Of a stretch of DNA of 64,000 nt, positions 24,230-32,893 are shown one piece after another (the stretch's first letter is position 1; each line of letters opens with the position of its first letter). Origin of the DNA: Silanimonas sp. Its GTDB lineage: Bacteria; Pseudomonadota; Gammaproteobacteria; Xanthomonadales; Xanthomonadaceae. The notes under the pieces were generated by a model. That model saw only the letters and a program-made list of their open reading frames with translations, did not search any database and was not told the origin of the DNA. The translations under genes and the position numbers were made by a program. The stretch spans positions 124,001-188,000 of the forward strand of contig NZ_JAPZSC010000016.1 in the NCBI RefSeq assembly GCF_027531545.1. The letters are read 5' to 3'.

Positions 24230-24826
24230 ATGCTGCTTTTCCTGCTCATCGTCATCGGCGCCGTCGCCGCGTTCGTGGTTTGGGTGGTGGGGGCCTACAA
24301 CGGCCTCGTCGGAGCGCGGAACGCCTTCCGCAACGCTTTCGCCCAGATCGACGTCCAGCTCACCCGCCGCCACGACCTCATTCCGAACCTGGTCGAAACC
24401 GCCAAGGCCTACATGGCGCATGAGAAGGGCACGCTCGAAGCCGTGATCCAGGCCCGGAACGCCGCGGTGTCCGGCCTCGGGGCCGCCAAGGCCGCGCCCG
24501 GCGATGCCGCGGCGATCGCCCAGCTCGGCGGCGCGGAAGGCCAGCTCTCCGGCGCGCTCTCGCGCCTTCTGGTCACCGTCGAGGCCTATCCGGAGCTCAA
24601 GGCCAGCGCCAACATGCAGCAGCTCACCGAGGAGCTCACCTCCACGGAGAACCGCATCGCCTTCGCGCGGCAGGCCTACAACGACGCCGTGATGGGCTAC
24701 AACAACCGGCGCGAGATGTTCCCCGGCAGCCTGGTGGCCACCCGCTTCGACTTCAAGCCTGCGTCGCTGCTGGAGATCCCGGAAGCGGAGAGCCACAAGC
24801 GCGACGCGCCCCGCGTCCAGTTCTGA
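24230..24826 (+). CDS. lemA: LemA family protein
   Basis: 198 residues: one N-terminal helix (MLLFLLIVIGAVAAFVVWVV) followed by the long antiparallel helical domain of LemA, with YNGLVGARNAFRNAFAQIDVQL split as YNGLVGAR and FAQIDVQLTRRHDLIPNLVE, and the later FARQAYNDAVMGYN. The role of LemA is not settled; it is often paired with membrane metalloproteases. Here it is followed after 8 bp by an M48 protease gene. Confidence 0.93.
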   Translation: MLLFLLIVIGAVAAFVVWVVGAYNGLVGARNAFRNAFAQIDVQLTRRHDLIPNLVETAKAYMAHEKGTLEAVIQARNAAVSGLGAAKAAPGDAAAIAQLGGAEGQLSGALSRLLVTVEAYPELKASANMQQLTEELTSTENRIAFARQAYNDAVMGYNNRREMFPGSLVATRFDFKPASLLEIPEAESHKRDAPRVQF

Positions 24827-24834
24827 GCGCCGCG

Positions 24835-26742
24835 ATGAACCTCTTCGAGCGCCAGGAGGCGGTGCGCCGCCGTTCGCGCAGGCTGTTCCTGCTGTTCGCA
24901 CTCGCGGTGCTGGGCATCGTCGCGGCGGTGAACCTCGTGGTGTGGCTGTCCCTTGCCTACGTCGGCGCGGCCTCGTTCGCGACGATCGGCCAGGTCATGG
25001 CGATGACCACCGTCGGCACGCTGCTGCTGATCGGCGGTGCGAGCCTCTACCGCACGATGACCCTGCGAAAGGGCGGCGGCGCGGTGGCCATGGCGCTGGG
25101 CGGCACGCCGGTGCCCGTGGACACGCACGATCCCGGCCTGCGCCGCCTGCTCAACGTCGTCGAGGAGATGGCGATCGCGTCGGGCAGCGCACTGCCGCAG
25201 GTGTTCGTGCTGGAGGACGAACCCCGCATCAATGCGTTCGCGGCCGGCTTCGGCGGTCCGGACGCCGCCATCGCGGTCACCCGCGGTGCGCTCGACCGCT
25301 TGAACCGGCAGGAGTTGCAGGGCGTGGTCGCCCACGAGATCGGGCACATCATCAACGCCGACATCCGCCTGAACCTGCGCCTCGTCGGGCTGCTTTTCGG
25401 CATCACCATGCTCGGCGTGGTCGGGCGCTTCCTCGTCAGCACCCGCAACCGGTCCGGAGATCGCGAGGCGGGCGGGTTGATCCCTCTTGGCCTCGCGCTG
25501 ATGGCGCTCGGTGCGATCGGCTTGTGGTTCGCCCGCTTGATCAAGGCCGGCATCAGCCGCCAGCGCGAGTACCTCGCCGACGCCTCGGCCCTGCAGTACA
25601 CGCGGGATCCGGAGGGGCTCGTGGGCGCCTTCCTGAAGATCGCCGGCGTGCCCGGCCAGGGCCGCATGCTGGCGCCCGAGGCCGAAGAGATCAGCCACAT
25701 GCTGTTCGAGGATGGCCTCGGTTTCTCGGGCTGGATGGCCACCCATCCGCCGCTGTTGGATCGCATCCGTGCGATCCGCCCGGGATTCAAGCCGGAGAAG
25801 TTCAACGAGGCGCTGTCCCGGCAGCAGTTGGCACCGCCCTCGGGTCTCGACGAAGACCACGCCAAGGCGATGGCCGAGCCGCCGCCGCTGCCGCCGGAGG
25901 CCACCGCCATCCGCGTTTCCCCGGCCGCCGTCGCCGAGGGGCTCGGGGGCTGGCGTCCCGACGATGTGCAGCGCGCGCAGGCGGTGATCGCCGCCATCCC
26001 CGGCGTGCTCGACCGCGCCGCGCGTGATCGCGAGGAAGCGATGCCCCTGCTGTTCGGCCTGCTGTTCTCCGCCGAGCCCACGGTGCAGAAGAAGCAGCGC
26101 TTCGAACTGAAGGCGCGGATGGGCGAACGGATGACCGGGCAGTCGGCCGACTACGCCGAGCGCGTCCATGGCCTGCACGCGGCCCTGCGCCTGCCCCTGG
26201 CGATGCTGGCGCTGGCGACCTTGAAGCGACGCTCGAAGGCGGATGTCGCCGCCGTGGCGGATGTGTGCACGGCGCTCTCGCATGCCGATGGCCGCATCAC
26301 CCTGCTCGAGTACGGCTTGGCGCAGCTGCTGCATGCCGAGCTGCAGGCCTCCGCCGATCCGGCGACGGCGTGGCGCCAGCCGCGGGTCAAGCTGGCCGAT
26401 GTCGAGGCCGACGTGGTGCAACTGCTGGCCGTGCTCGCCCATGCCGGCCATGCCCAGCCGGCGGAAGCGCAGCGCGCCTTCATGGCCGGCCTGCCTCACG
26501 TGTTTCCGCAGTCCAGCGCCCGATACGCCCCGCCGGCGCATGGCGTGGCGGTGCTCGACGACGCCTGGCCGCGGCTCGACGCGCTGCTGCCGAAGGCCAA
26601 GCTGATGCTGGTGGAGGCATTGGTCGCCACGGCCGCGCACGACGGCCGCATGACGATCCCCGAGGCCGAGCTGCTGCGCATCGTCTGCGCCATCCTGCAC
26701 GCGCCCCTGCCGGCCGCGCTGGAGCCGGTGCGGGCCGCCTGA
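24835..26742 (+). CDS. M48 (HtpX-like) membrane zinc metalloprotease with long C-terminal extension
   Basis: 635 residues. Two N-terminal helices (about 18-75) are followed by the M48 domain with HEIGH (His167, Glu168, His171) and a downstream Glu in ISRQREYLADASAL, which supplies the third zinc ligand. Two more helices lie between these. The protease core resembles HtpX, which degrades damaged membrane proteins, but HtpX is about 290 residues; here roughly 300 extra residues follow, mostly helical, including ADVCTALSHADGRITLLEYGLAQ, which looks TerB-like. It probably forms a unit with LemA upstream. Confidence 0.88.
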   Translation: MNLFERQEAVRRRSRRLFLLFALAVLGIVAAVNLVVWLSLAYVGAASFATIGQVMAMTTVGTLLLIGGASLYRTMTLRKGGGAVAMALGGTPVPVDTHDPGLRRLLNVVEEMAIASGSALPQVFVLEDEPRINAFAAGFGGPDAAIAVTRGALDRLNRQELQGVVAHEIGHIINADIRLNLRLVGLLFGITMLGVVGRFLVSTRNRSGDREAGGLIPLGLALMALGAIGLWFARLIKAGISRQREYLADASALQYTRDPEGLVGAFLKIAGVPGQGRMLAPEAEEISHMLFEDGLGFSGWMATHPPLLDRIRAIRPGFKPEKFNEALSRQQLAPPSGLDEDHAKAMAEPPPLPPEATAIRVSPAAVAEGLGGWRPDDVQRAQAVIAAIPGVLDRAARDREEAMPLLFGLLFSAEPTVQKKQRFELKARMGERMTGQSADYAERVHGLHAALRLPLAMLALATLKRRSKADVAAVADVCTALSHADGRITLLEYGLAQLLHAELQASADPATAWRQPRVKLADVEADVVQLLAVLAHAGHAQPAEAQRAFMAGLPHVFPQSSARYAPPAHGVAVLDDAWPRLDALLPKAKLMLVEALVATAAHDGRMTIPEAELLRIVCAILHAPLPAALEPVRAA

Positions 26743-26751
26743 GGCGGCAAG

Positions 26752-26772
26752 GCCCGCTCCTGGAGAGCGGGC
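26752..26772. terminator. Hairpin between convergent genes
   Basis: GCCCGCTC and GAGCGGGC form a perfect 8-bp stem with a 5-base loop, filling the 30-bp gap between the M48 protease stop and the stop of the GMC oxidoreductase. It could end transcription from both sides, although neither side has a strong T-tract. Confidence 0.5.
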
Positions 26773-28368
26773 TCAGGCGAGGAGCAGGTCCGCGGCGCGC
26801 TCGGCGATCATGATGGTCGGTGCGTTGGTGTTGCCGCCAATCAGCTTCGGCATCACCGAGGCGTCCACTACACGCAGGCCCTCGACGCCGCGCACGCGCA
26901 GCTGCGGGTCGACCACCGCGTTCGGATCCCCGTCGCGGCCGATCGCGCAGGTGCCGATCGGGTGGTAGATCGACTCCGCCTTGCGGCGGATGAAGGCGTC
27001 GATGGCGGCCTCGTCCTGTGCCTTGGCGCCTGGCAGCAGTTCGTCGCCGCAATACGGGGCGAAGGCCGGCTGGGCGAGGATCTCGCGCGAGAGCCGCACG
27101 CACTCGCGCATGACCTTGAGGTCGAAGCCTTCCGCGTCGCCGAGATAATTCGCCTCGATACGCGGCTTGCTGGCGGCGTCGGTGCCGGCGAGGTACAGGC
27201 GCCCGCGGCTCTTCGGCCGCAGGAAACAGGCGTGGACGGTGAAGCCGTAGCCGGGCAGCTTGTTGCGGCCGTGGTCGTCGAGCTGGGCCGGCACGAAGTG
27301 GAACTGAAGGTCGGGGCGTTCGTCCTCGGCGAGGCGCGAACGCAGGAAGCCGCCGGCCTCGGCGATGTTGCTGGTTCCCGGGCCCTGCTTGCGCAGGTAG
27401 TAGTCCCACGCGATCTTCGCTTCGTTGAGCAGCGTGTCGGAGTCGTCGTAGGTGACGGCCTGCGTCGAGCGCTGCAGCGTGCAGATATCCAAATGATCCT
27501 GCAGGTTGCCGCCCACGCCCGGCAGGTCGACGCGGACCTCCACGCCTTGCTGGCGAAGGTGCGCCGCCGGGCCGATGCCGGAGAGCATCAGCAGCTGCGG
27601 GCTGTTGATGGCGCCGCCACAGAGGATCACCTCGCGCGCCGCGCCCTCGGCGAAGGCCGCGCCACCGACGGTGTAAAGCACGCCGCTGGCGCGTCCACCC
27701 TCGAACAGCACCTTGCGCGCCATCGCGCCGGTGATGACCTTGAGGTTCGGGCGCTGGCCACGGATCGGGTCGAGGTAGGCGGTGGCCGACGAGCAGCGCG
27801 AGCCGCCGCGCGTGGTGGTCTGGTAGAAGCCGAAGCCTTCCTGCACGCCGCCGTTGAAATCGGGATTCGCCGGGAAGCCCGCCTGCGTCGCCGCATCGAC
27901 GAACACCGCCGAGAGGGGATTGCGGTAGCGGTGGTCGCTGACGCCGAGCGGGCCGTCGCCGCCGTGCAGCGCATCCGTGCCGCGCTCGTTGCCTTCCGAC
28001 TTGCGGAAGTAGGGCAGAACGTTGTTCCAATCCCATCCGGTGGCACCGAGTTCGGCCCATTCGTCGTAATCGCGGCGCTCGCCTCGGATGTAGCACATCG
28101 CGTTGATCGAGCTGCTGCCGCCGAGCACCTTGCCGCGCGGCCACCACAGCATGCGGCCGTCGAGGTTCGGCTCGGGCGCGGTGCTGTAATCCCAGTTCAC
28201 GCCTTTCTTGCCGACCAGCTTCGCGAGGCCGGCGGGCATGTGCACGAAGGGATGCCAGTCGCGCGGACCGGCCTCCAGCAGCAGGACCTTGACCTTGGGA
28301 TCGGCGCTGAGCCGGTTGGCGAGGACGCAGCCGGCGGAGCCGGCACCCACGATGATGTAGTCGAACAC
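26773..28368 (-). CDS. GMC-family FAD-dependent alcohol/choline dehydrogenase
   Basis: 531 residues. The N-terminus holds the FAD Rossmann motif (DYIIVGAGSAGCVLANRLS) and the GMC signature 1 (WPRGKVLGGSSSINAM); signature 2 is seen as GGAINSPQLLMLSGIG. The C-terminal catalytic region has the His-Asn pair typical of the family (YHPIGTCAIG and GGNTNAPTIMIAERAAD). It oxidises an alcohol; similarity is to choline dehydrogenase and long-chain alcohol dehydrogenases, and no betaine genes are nearby, so the substrate is open. I chose the GTG at 28368 because it starts right at the FAD motif, as in homologues; no strong ribosome binding site is visible there. Confidence 0.88.
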   Translation of the reverse strand: MFDYIIVGAGSAGCVLANRLSADPKVKVLLLEAGPRDWHPFVHMPAGLAKLVGKKGVNWDYSTAPEPNLDGRMLWWPRGKVLGGSSSINAMCYIRGERRDYDEWAELGATGWDWNNVLPYFRKSEGNERGTDALHGGDGPLGVSDHRYRNPLSAVFVDAATQAGFPANPDFNGGVQEGFGFYQTTTRGGSRCSSATAYLDPIRGQRPNLKVITGAMARKVLFEGGRASGVLYTVGGAAFAEGAAREVILCGGAINSPQLLMLSGIGPAAHLRQQGVEVRVDLPGVGGNLQDHLDICTLQRSTQAVTYDDSDTLLNEAKIAWDYYLRKQGPGTSNIAEAGGFLRSRLAEDERPDLQFHFVPAQLDDHGRNKLPGYGFTVHACFLRPKSRGRLYLAGTDAASKPRIEANYLGDAEGFDLKVMRECVRLSREILAQPAFAPYCGDELLPGAKAQDEAAIDAFIRRKAESIYHPIGTCAIGRDGDPNAVVDPQLRVRGVEGLRVVDASVMPKLIGGNTNAPTIMIAERAADLLLA

Positions 28369-28412
28369 GTACCGACTGCCGCTGAAGCGATGGGCGATGC
28401 TGGTCCGCACGT

Positions 28413-28430
28413 CTAGAGTGAATGCTCTAG
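28413..28430. promoter_or_regulatory. Palindrome in the GMC oxidoreductase / carrier intergenic region
   Basis: CTAGAG and CTCTAG form a perfect 6-bp inverted repeat separated by TGAATG. It lies between the divergent GMC oxidoreductase and ATP/ADP-translocase-like genes, where an operator would affect either one. The size and spacing suit a TetR- or MarR-type dimer. The regulator is unknown. Confidence 0.45.
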
Positions 28431-28488
28431 CTCGGCGGCTGGCGGCGACTCCGCTAAAGTACGGGGCATCCATTGCCACGGAGTGACG

Positions 28489-29814
28489 ATGCAGGCCCAA
28501 GGCCCCCAGCGACTCCGCTGGTCCGATCTGAAGCAGGCGCTGGCCGACGTGCCGGCCCTCGCGCTGTCGTTCGGCTACTTCTTCTGCCTGCTGTGCGGCT
28601 ACTTCATGCTGCGCTCGATCCGCGACGCCTTCGGGGCGACGGACGACGCCTCGGCCGTGTTCCCTCCGGCGATGATCGCCTTCTTCGCGGAGCGGGGCAT
28701 CGCCCTCGGGACGTTGACGCTGCAGGTGCTGTTCACCGGCACCTTCGTGTCGATGCTGGTGCTGCAGCCCTTCTACGGCGCGCTGGTAAGCCGCTACCCG
28801 CGGCGGGTGTTCCTGCCCTTCGTCTATGGCCTGCTGGTGACCGCGCTCGGCGTGTTCTACCTGGCCTTCGCCAACGACGTGCCGGGCCGCGGCGCGGCCT
28901 TCTTCATCTTCCTCGCGGTCGTGAATCTCTTCGCCGTCACGGTGTTCTGGAGCTTCATGTCCGACATCTACAGCTCGGCGCAGTCGCGGCTGTTCTACGG
29001 CTTCATCGGCGTGGGCGGCACGCTCGGGGCCCTGGCCGGCCCGGCGCTGACCAAGCTGATCGTCAAGGACGTCGGCGTCGAGACGATCATGCTCATCAGC
29101 ACCGGCTTCATGGGCCTGTGCCTCGCCTTCGTCATCGCGCTGGCGCCCTGGGCCCGGCGTCGCGAGGTGGAGCGGGGCGGCCCGCGCTTCGACGAGGCCA
29201 TGGGCGGGCGCTTCCTCGAAGGCCTGCGCATCGTCGCGCGCGACCCCCTGATGCGCGGCATGGCGCTGGTGATGTTCTTCGGCGTCGCGGTGGGCACGCT
29301 GCTCTACAACGAGCAGGCCGCCGTGGCGCGCCAGATCGCCGACGACGAAGCCCGGACGGCCTTCTTCGCGACCATCGACCTCTGGATCAACGGCCTGACG
29401 CTGGCCATCCAGCTGTTCATCACGCCGTTCCTGCTCGCCCGCTTCGGCGTGGCGCCCCTGCTGCTGATCCCCGGCCTGGCCATCACCCTCGGCTTCGCCG
29501 TGCTCGCGGGTAACCCGCTGCCGATGCTGTTGATGGCGGTGCAGATCGCCACGCGCACTGGCGAGTTCGCGCTGGCCAAGCCGGCCCGCGAAACCATCTA
29601 CACGCGCGTGGACGCGGAGACCCGCTACAAGGCCAAGGCCTTCATCGACACGGCGATCTACCGCGGCGGCGACTTCACCTTCGTCTGGGTGCACAAGGCC
29701 ATCGCGTCCTTCGGCTCGTCGGTGGTGTTCCTGCTCGGCACCGGCATGGCGATGGCGCTGTTCCTGTCGGCCTGGGGCGTCGTGCGCGCGCAGAAGGCGC
29801 TGTCGAGGGGCTGA
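28489..29814 (+). CDS. ATP/ADP-translocase-like (COG3202-type) major facilitator carrier
   Basis: 441 residues with about twelve membrane helices. Motifs include GYFMLRSIRDAFGATDD after helix 1, FWSFMSDIYSS in helix 5 and YKAKAFIDTAIYRGGD in the second half. I recognise this as the bacterial family annotated as ATP/ADP translocase-like or MFS carriers, distantly related to NTT nucleotide transporters of intracellular bacteria and plastids. Substrate and direction are unknown in free-living bacteria. ATG 28489 with GGAG five bases upstream is preferred over an in-frame GTG six bases earlier. A palindrome at 28413-28430 may regulate it. Confidence 0.75.
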   Translation: MQAQGPQRLRWSDLKQALADVPALALSFGYFFCLLCGYFMLRSIRDAFGATDDASAVFPPAMIAFFAERGIALGTLTLQVLFTGTFVSMLVLQPFYGALVSRYPRRVFLPFVYGLLVTALGVFYLAFANDVPGRGAAFFIFLAVVNLFAVTVFWSFMSDIYSSAQSRLFYGFIGVGGTLGALAGPALTKLIVKDVGVETIMLISTGFMGLCLAFVIALAPWARRREVERGGPRFDEAMGGRFLEGLRIVARDPLMRGMALVMFFGVAVGTLLYNEQAAVARQIADDEARTAFFATIDLWINGLTLAIQLFITPFLLARFGVAPLLLIPGLAITLGFAVLAGNPLPMLLMAVQIATRTGEFALAKPARETIYTRVDAETRYKAKAFIDTAIYRGGDFTFVWVHKAIASFGSSVVFLLGTGMAMALFLSAWGVVRAQKALSRG

Positions 29815-29842
29815 TGCCGAAGGCGCCGGGCGCGCGCGGGGC

Positions 29843-30328
29843 TCAGCCCTTGCGCGCCGGCTTCGGCGACAGCCACATCACGACTTCGGCGCGGAAGGTC
29901 GGGTCGCCGCTGGCGTCGTGCACCTCCACTTGCACGGGCAGCTCGTAGCCCGCGCTGGCCGACACGATCGGAATGCGCGGCTGGGCGATGCCGGTCTGCG
30001 GGCCCATCGCCTTCTTCAGGTACTGCACCGTCATGCCCTTCGGGATCCAGCGCATGTCGGCGGGGATGGAGGCATCGGTCATCACGCCGGCGCAGAGCTC
30101 GGCGAGGTTGCACAGGGCGATCGCGTGGACGCTGCCGATGTGGTTCCGCATGCCGCGGCGGTGCGGGATGCGCGCCTCGCAGCGGCCCGGCTCCAGCGCG
30201 ACGAAGGTGGGATGGATCGTGCCGAAGTACGGCGCCTTGAAGCACACTGCGCGTGAGAACAGCCAGCGTCCCAGCGGCAGGCGCTCGAAGCGGCGGTACA
30301 GGGCGAGGAGGGGCGTGGTCGTGCTCAT
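29843..30328 (-). CDS. DUF4442-type hotdog-fold protein (putative acyl-CoA thioesterase-like)
   Basis: 161 residues fitting one hotdog domain: a hydrophobic N-terminal helix, PTFVALEPGRCEARIPHRRGMRNHIGSVHAIALCNLAELCAG (read as GSVHAIALCNLAELC for the central helix) and a beta-rich C-terminal half. The DUF4442 group is related to acyl-CoA thioesterases but usually lacks a firmly assigned activity. It lies just downstream of fadE on the same strand, which fits acyl-CoA metabolism. Convergent with the carrier gene; 28 bp separate their stops. Confidence 0.8.
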   Translation of the reverse strand: MSTTTPLLALYRRFERLPLGRWLFSRAVCFKAPYFGTIHPTFVALEPGRCEARIPHRRGMRNHIGSVHAIALCNLAELCAGVMTDASIPADMRWIPKGMTVQYLKKAMGPQTGIAQPRIPIVSASAGYELPVQVEVHDASGDPTFRAEVVMWLSPKPARKG

Positions 30329-30370
30329 CGGTGGCTCACGGTCGGTGGCGCGCAGGGTGTCGGATAGCAG

Positions 30371-30394
30371 AACGGCGGGCCGAGGCCCGCCGTT
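30371..30394 (-). terminator. Hairpin downstream of fadE
   Basis: AACGGCGGGCC and GGCCCGCCGTT form an 11-bp perfect inverted repeat separated by two bases, 25 bp after the fadE stop codon. On the minus strand the following bases are TCTGCTAT, a poor T-tract. It would separate fadE from the hotdog gene. Confidence 0.6.
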
Positions 30395-30418
30395 CCATGG
30401 TGACGCGACGCGAGGCGC

Positions 30419-32893
30419 TCAGGCCGCGCGACGGGTGTCGCCGGACTTGGCGCCGCGGTACAGCGACGCGGCGACGAGGTCCTCGTGGTCGAAATCGTCC
30501 ACGCTGATCGCGTCCCAGGTGAGGCGGCGCAGCTCTTCGAGCTGGGCGCGCTCCTCGCCGGTGATCAGGCCCTTCTGCACGGCCTCGGCGAGCTGGGCGG
30601 CGTAATCCAGCGCGGCGATCTCGCCGCCCTTCACCGCCTTCATGAACTTGCGCTCCACCGGCTCGGCGAGGATCACCTTGGCCAGCGCCGCGTTGACGCG
30701 GCCGGCCGGGTTGTTCTCGCAGGGCGTCAGGAACACGCCGCTCACCAGACGGTCGCGGGCGTCGGAGGGCGACATCAGCAGCGCCGCGGCACGGCGGCCG
30801 AGGCGGTCGCTCGGGGCCTGCGCACGACGGCCGAACGGGAACACCAGCAGCCACAGCAGCCAGCCGACCGGACGGATCGGGTAGTTGCGCAGCGCGCCGG
30901 ACAGCGCGTTCTCGATCTTGAACACGCTGTCGTGGAAGGCCCAGGCCAGCAGCGGCTGTTCGGAGGCCGGACGGCCCTCGTCCTCGTAGCGCTTCAGCAT
31001 CGCGCTGGCGATGTAGAGCTGCGAGAGCACGTCGCCGAGGCGGCCCGACAGCTTTTCCTTGAACTTCAGCTTGCCGCCCAGCGTCAGCATCGACGTGTCG
31101 GCGACCAGCGCGAGGTTCGCGGAATAGCGGTTGAGGCGGCGGTAGAAGCGCTTGGTGTAGTCGTCGCCCGGCGCCGAGCCGAAGGCGGCGAAGGTCATGC
31201 CCATCCACAGGCTGCGGACGGCATTGCTGATGGCGAAGCCGATGTGGCCGAACAGGTTGGTGTCGAACTCGCGCAGGCGCACGACCGGGTCCGGATGCGT
31301 GGCGGCCTGCATTTCCTTCAGCACCCACGGATGGCAGCGGATGGCGCCCTGGCCGAAGATCATCAGCGAGCGCGTCATGATGTTCGCGCCTTCCACCGTG
31401 ATCGAGATCGGGGCGGCCTGCCAGCCGCGGCCGAGGTAGTTCGATGGGCCGAGGATGACGCCCTTGCCGCCGTGGACGTCCATCGCGTCCTTGCCGACTT
31501 CTCGGGCCATTTCGGTGGCGTGGTACTTGGCGATGGCCGAGGGCACCGCCGGCTTTTCGCCGCGGTCGACGGCGGCGGCGGTGGCCTGCGACAGCGCGGC
31601 GGCGGCGTAGGTGTTGCCGGCGATGCGGGCCAGCGCTTCCTCGACGCCCTCGAAGCGGCCGATGGACAGGCCGAACTGCTTGCGGATGCGCGAGTAGGCG
31701 CCGGTCGCCGCGGCGGCGAGCTTGGCCGCGCCACTCGAAGTGGAGGGCAGGGTGATGGCGCGGCCCACCGAGAGGCACTCGACCAGCATGCGCCAGCCGT
31801 GGCCGATGTACTCCTCGCCACCGATCAGCTGCGACAGCGGGAGGAACATTTCCTTGCCGTGCAGCGGGCCGTTCATGAAGGTGCAGTTGAGCGGGAAGTG
31901 GCGGCGGCCGACGCTCAGGCCCGGCGTCTCGCGCGGGATCAGCGCGAGCGTGATGCCGCGGTCGGCGTCATCGCCGAGCAGCTTGTTCGGGTCGTACAGG
32001 CGGAAGGCCAGGCCGATCACCGTCGCCACCGGGGCCAACGTGATGTAGCGCTTGTCGAAGGTGAGCTTGACGCCGAGCACCTTGGCGCCGTTCCAGTCGC
32101 CTTCGCAGACGATGCCGAAGTCCGGCAGCGAGGTGGCGTCGGAGCCGGCCGTCGGGCCGGTCAGCGCGAAGCAGGGGATCTCGCGGCCATCCGCGAGGCG
32201 CGGCAGGTAGTGGCGCTTCTGGTCTTCGGTGCCGTAGTGCAGCAGCAATTCCGCCGGGCCGAGCGAGTTTGGCACGCCGACGGTCGAGCTCAGCGTGGCC
32301 GAGATCGAGGCCAGCTTCTGGATCACCTTGTGGTGGGCCAGTGCGGAGAAGCCGAGGCCGCCGTACTCCTTCGGAATGATCATCCCGAAGAACTTGTTCT
32401 TCTTCAGGTATTCCCACACCTGCGGCTCGAGGTCCGCGTGGACGTGCGTGGTTTCCCAGTCGTTCGTCATCTTGCAGACCTCCTCGACCGGGCCGTCGAG
32501 GAAGGCTTGCTCCTCGGCGGTCAGCGTGGGCTTCGGCTGCGACAGCAGCTCGTTCCACTTCGGCGCGCCGGAGAACAGCTCGCCCTCGAAGCCAACGGTG
32601 CCGGCTTCCAGCGCGGTCTTCTCGGTCTCCGAGAGGGGCGGCAGGATCTTGGTGTAGAACTTCAGCAGCGGCGCGGTGATCAGGTTCTGGCGGATCGGCG
32701 TGATCAGCAGCGGCAGCGCGACGACCGCCAGCAGCGAACCGGCGACGATGGTCGCGATCGGCGCCACGCCGGTGAGGCCGACCAGCACGAGGCCGGCGCC
32801 GGCGACGGCGGTGAATACCGCCAGCGACCAGCGGTGATACGCCGCGATGGCGACCACCAGCAGAAGGACGAGGAAGGGCAACACAGCGGTCAT
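30419..32893 (-). CDS. fadE: Acyl-CoA dehydrogenase FadE (long form)
   Basis: 824 residues, the length of E. coli-type FadE. Two N-terminal membrane helices (FLVLLLVVAIAAYH and VVALPLLITPI) are followed by the acyl-CoA dehydrogenase core (KEYGGLGFSALAHHKVIQKL, with ALTGPTAGSDATSLPD as the FAD/substrate region and MDVHGGKGVILGPSNYLGR) and the DUF1974-type C-terminal domain (SGRLGDVLSQLYIASAMLKRYEDEG, read in parts). It catalyses the first oxidation of fatty-acid beta-oxidation. It overlaps the upstream alpha/beta hydrolase gene by 4 bp (ATGA) and is probably controlled from the promoter region at 33800-33842. Confidence 0.95.
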   Translation of the reverse strand: MTAVLPFLVLLLVVAIAAYHRWSLAVFTAVAGAGLVLVGLTGVAPIATIVAGSLLAVVALPLLITPIRQNLITAPLLKFYTKILPPLSETEKTALEAGTVGFEGELFSGAPKWNELLSQPKPTLTAEEQAFLDGPVEEVCKMTNDWETTHVHADLEPQVWEYLKKNKFFGMIIPKEYGGLGFSALAHHKVIQKLASISATLSSTVGVPNSLGPAELLLHYGTEDQKRHYLPRLADGREIPCFALTGPTAGSDATSLPDFGIVCEGDWNGAKVLGVKLTFDKRYITLAPVATVIGLAFRLYDPNKLLGDDADRGITLALIPRETPGLSVGRRHFPLNCTFMNGPLHGKEMFLPLSQLIGGEEYIGHGWRMLVECLSVGRAITLPSTSSGAAKLAAAATGAYSRIRKQFGLSIGRFEGVEEALARIAGNTYAAAALSQATAAAVDRGEKPAVPSAIAKYHATEMAREVGKDAMDVHGGKGVILGPSNYLGRGWQAAPISITVEGANIMTRSLMIFGQGAIRCHPWVLKEMQAATHPDPVVRLREFDTNLFGHIGFAISNAVRSLWMGMTFAAFGSAPGDDYTKRFYRRLNRYSANLALVADTSMLTLGGKLKFKEKLSGRLGDVLSQLYIASAMLKRYEDEGRPASEQPLLAWAFHDSVFKIENALSGALRNYPIRPVGWLLWLLVFPFGRRAQAPSDRLGRRAAALLMSPSDARDRLVSGVFLTPCENNPAGRVNAALAKVILAEPVERKFMKAVKGGEIAALDYAAQLAEAVQKGLITGEERAQLEELRRLTWDAISVDDFDHEDLVAASLYRGAKSGDTRRAA

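Noticed and set aside
28369-28473. Upstream ATG start for the GMC oxidoreductase
   Set aside because: It would add about 35 unrelated residues, span the palindrome and abut the divergent gene; homologues begin at the FAD motif.
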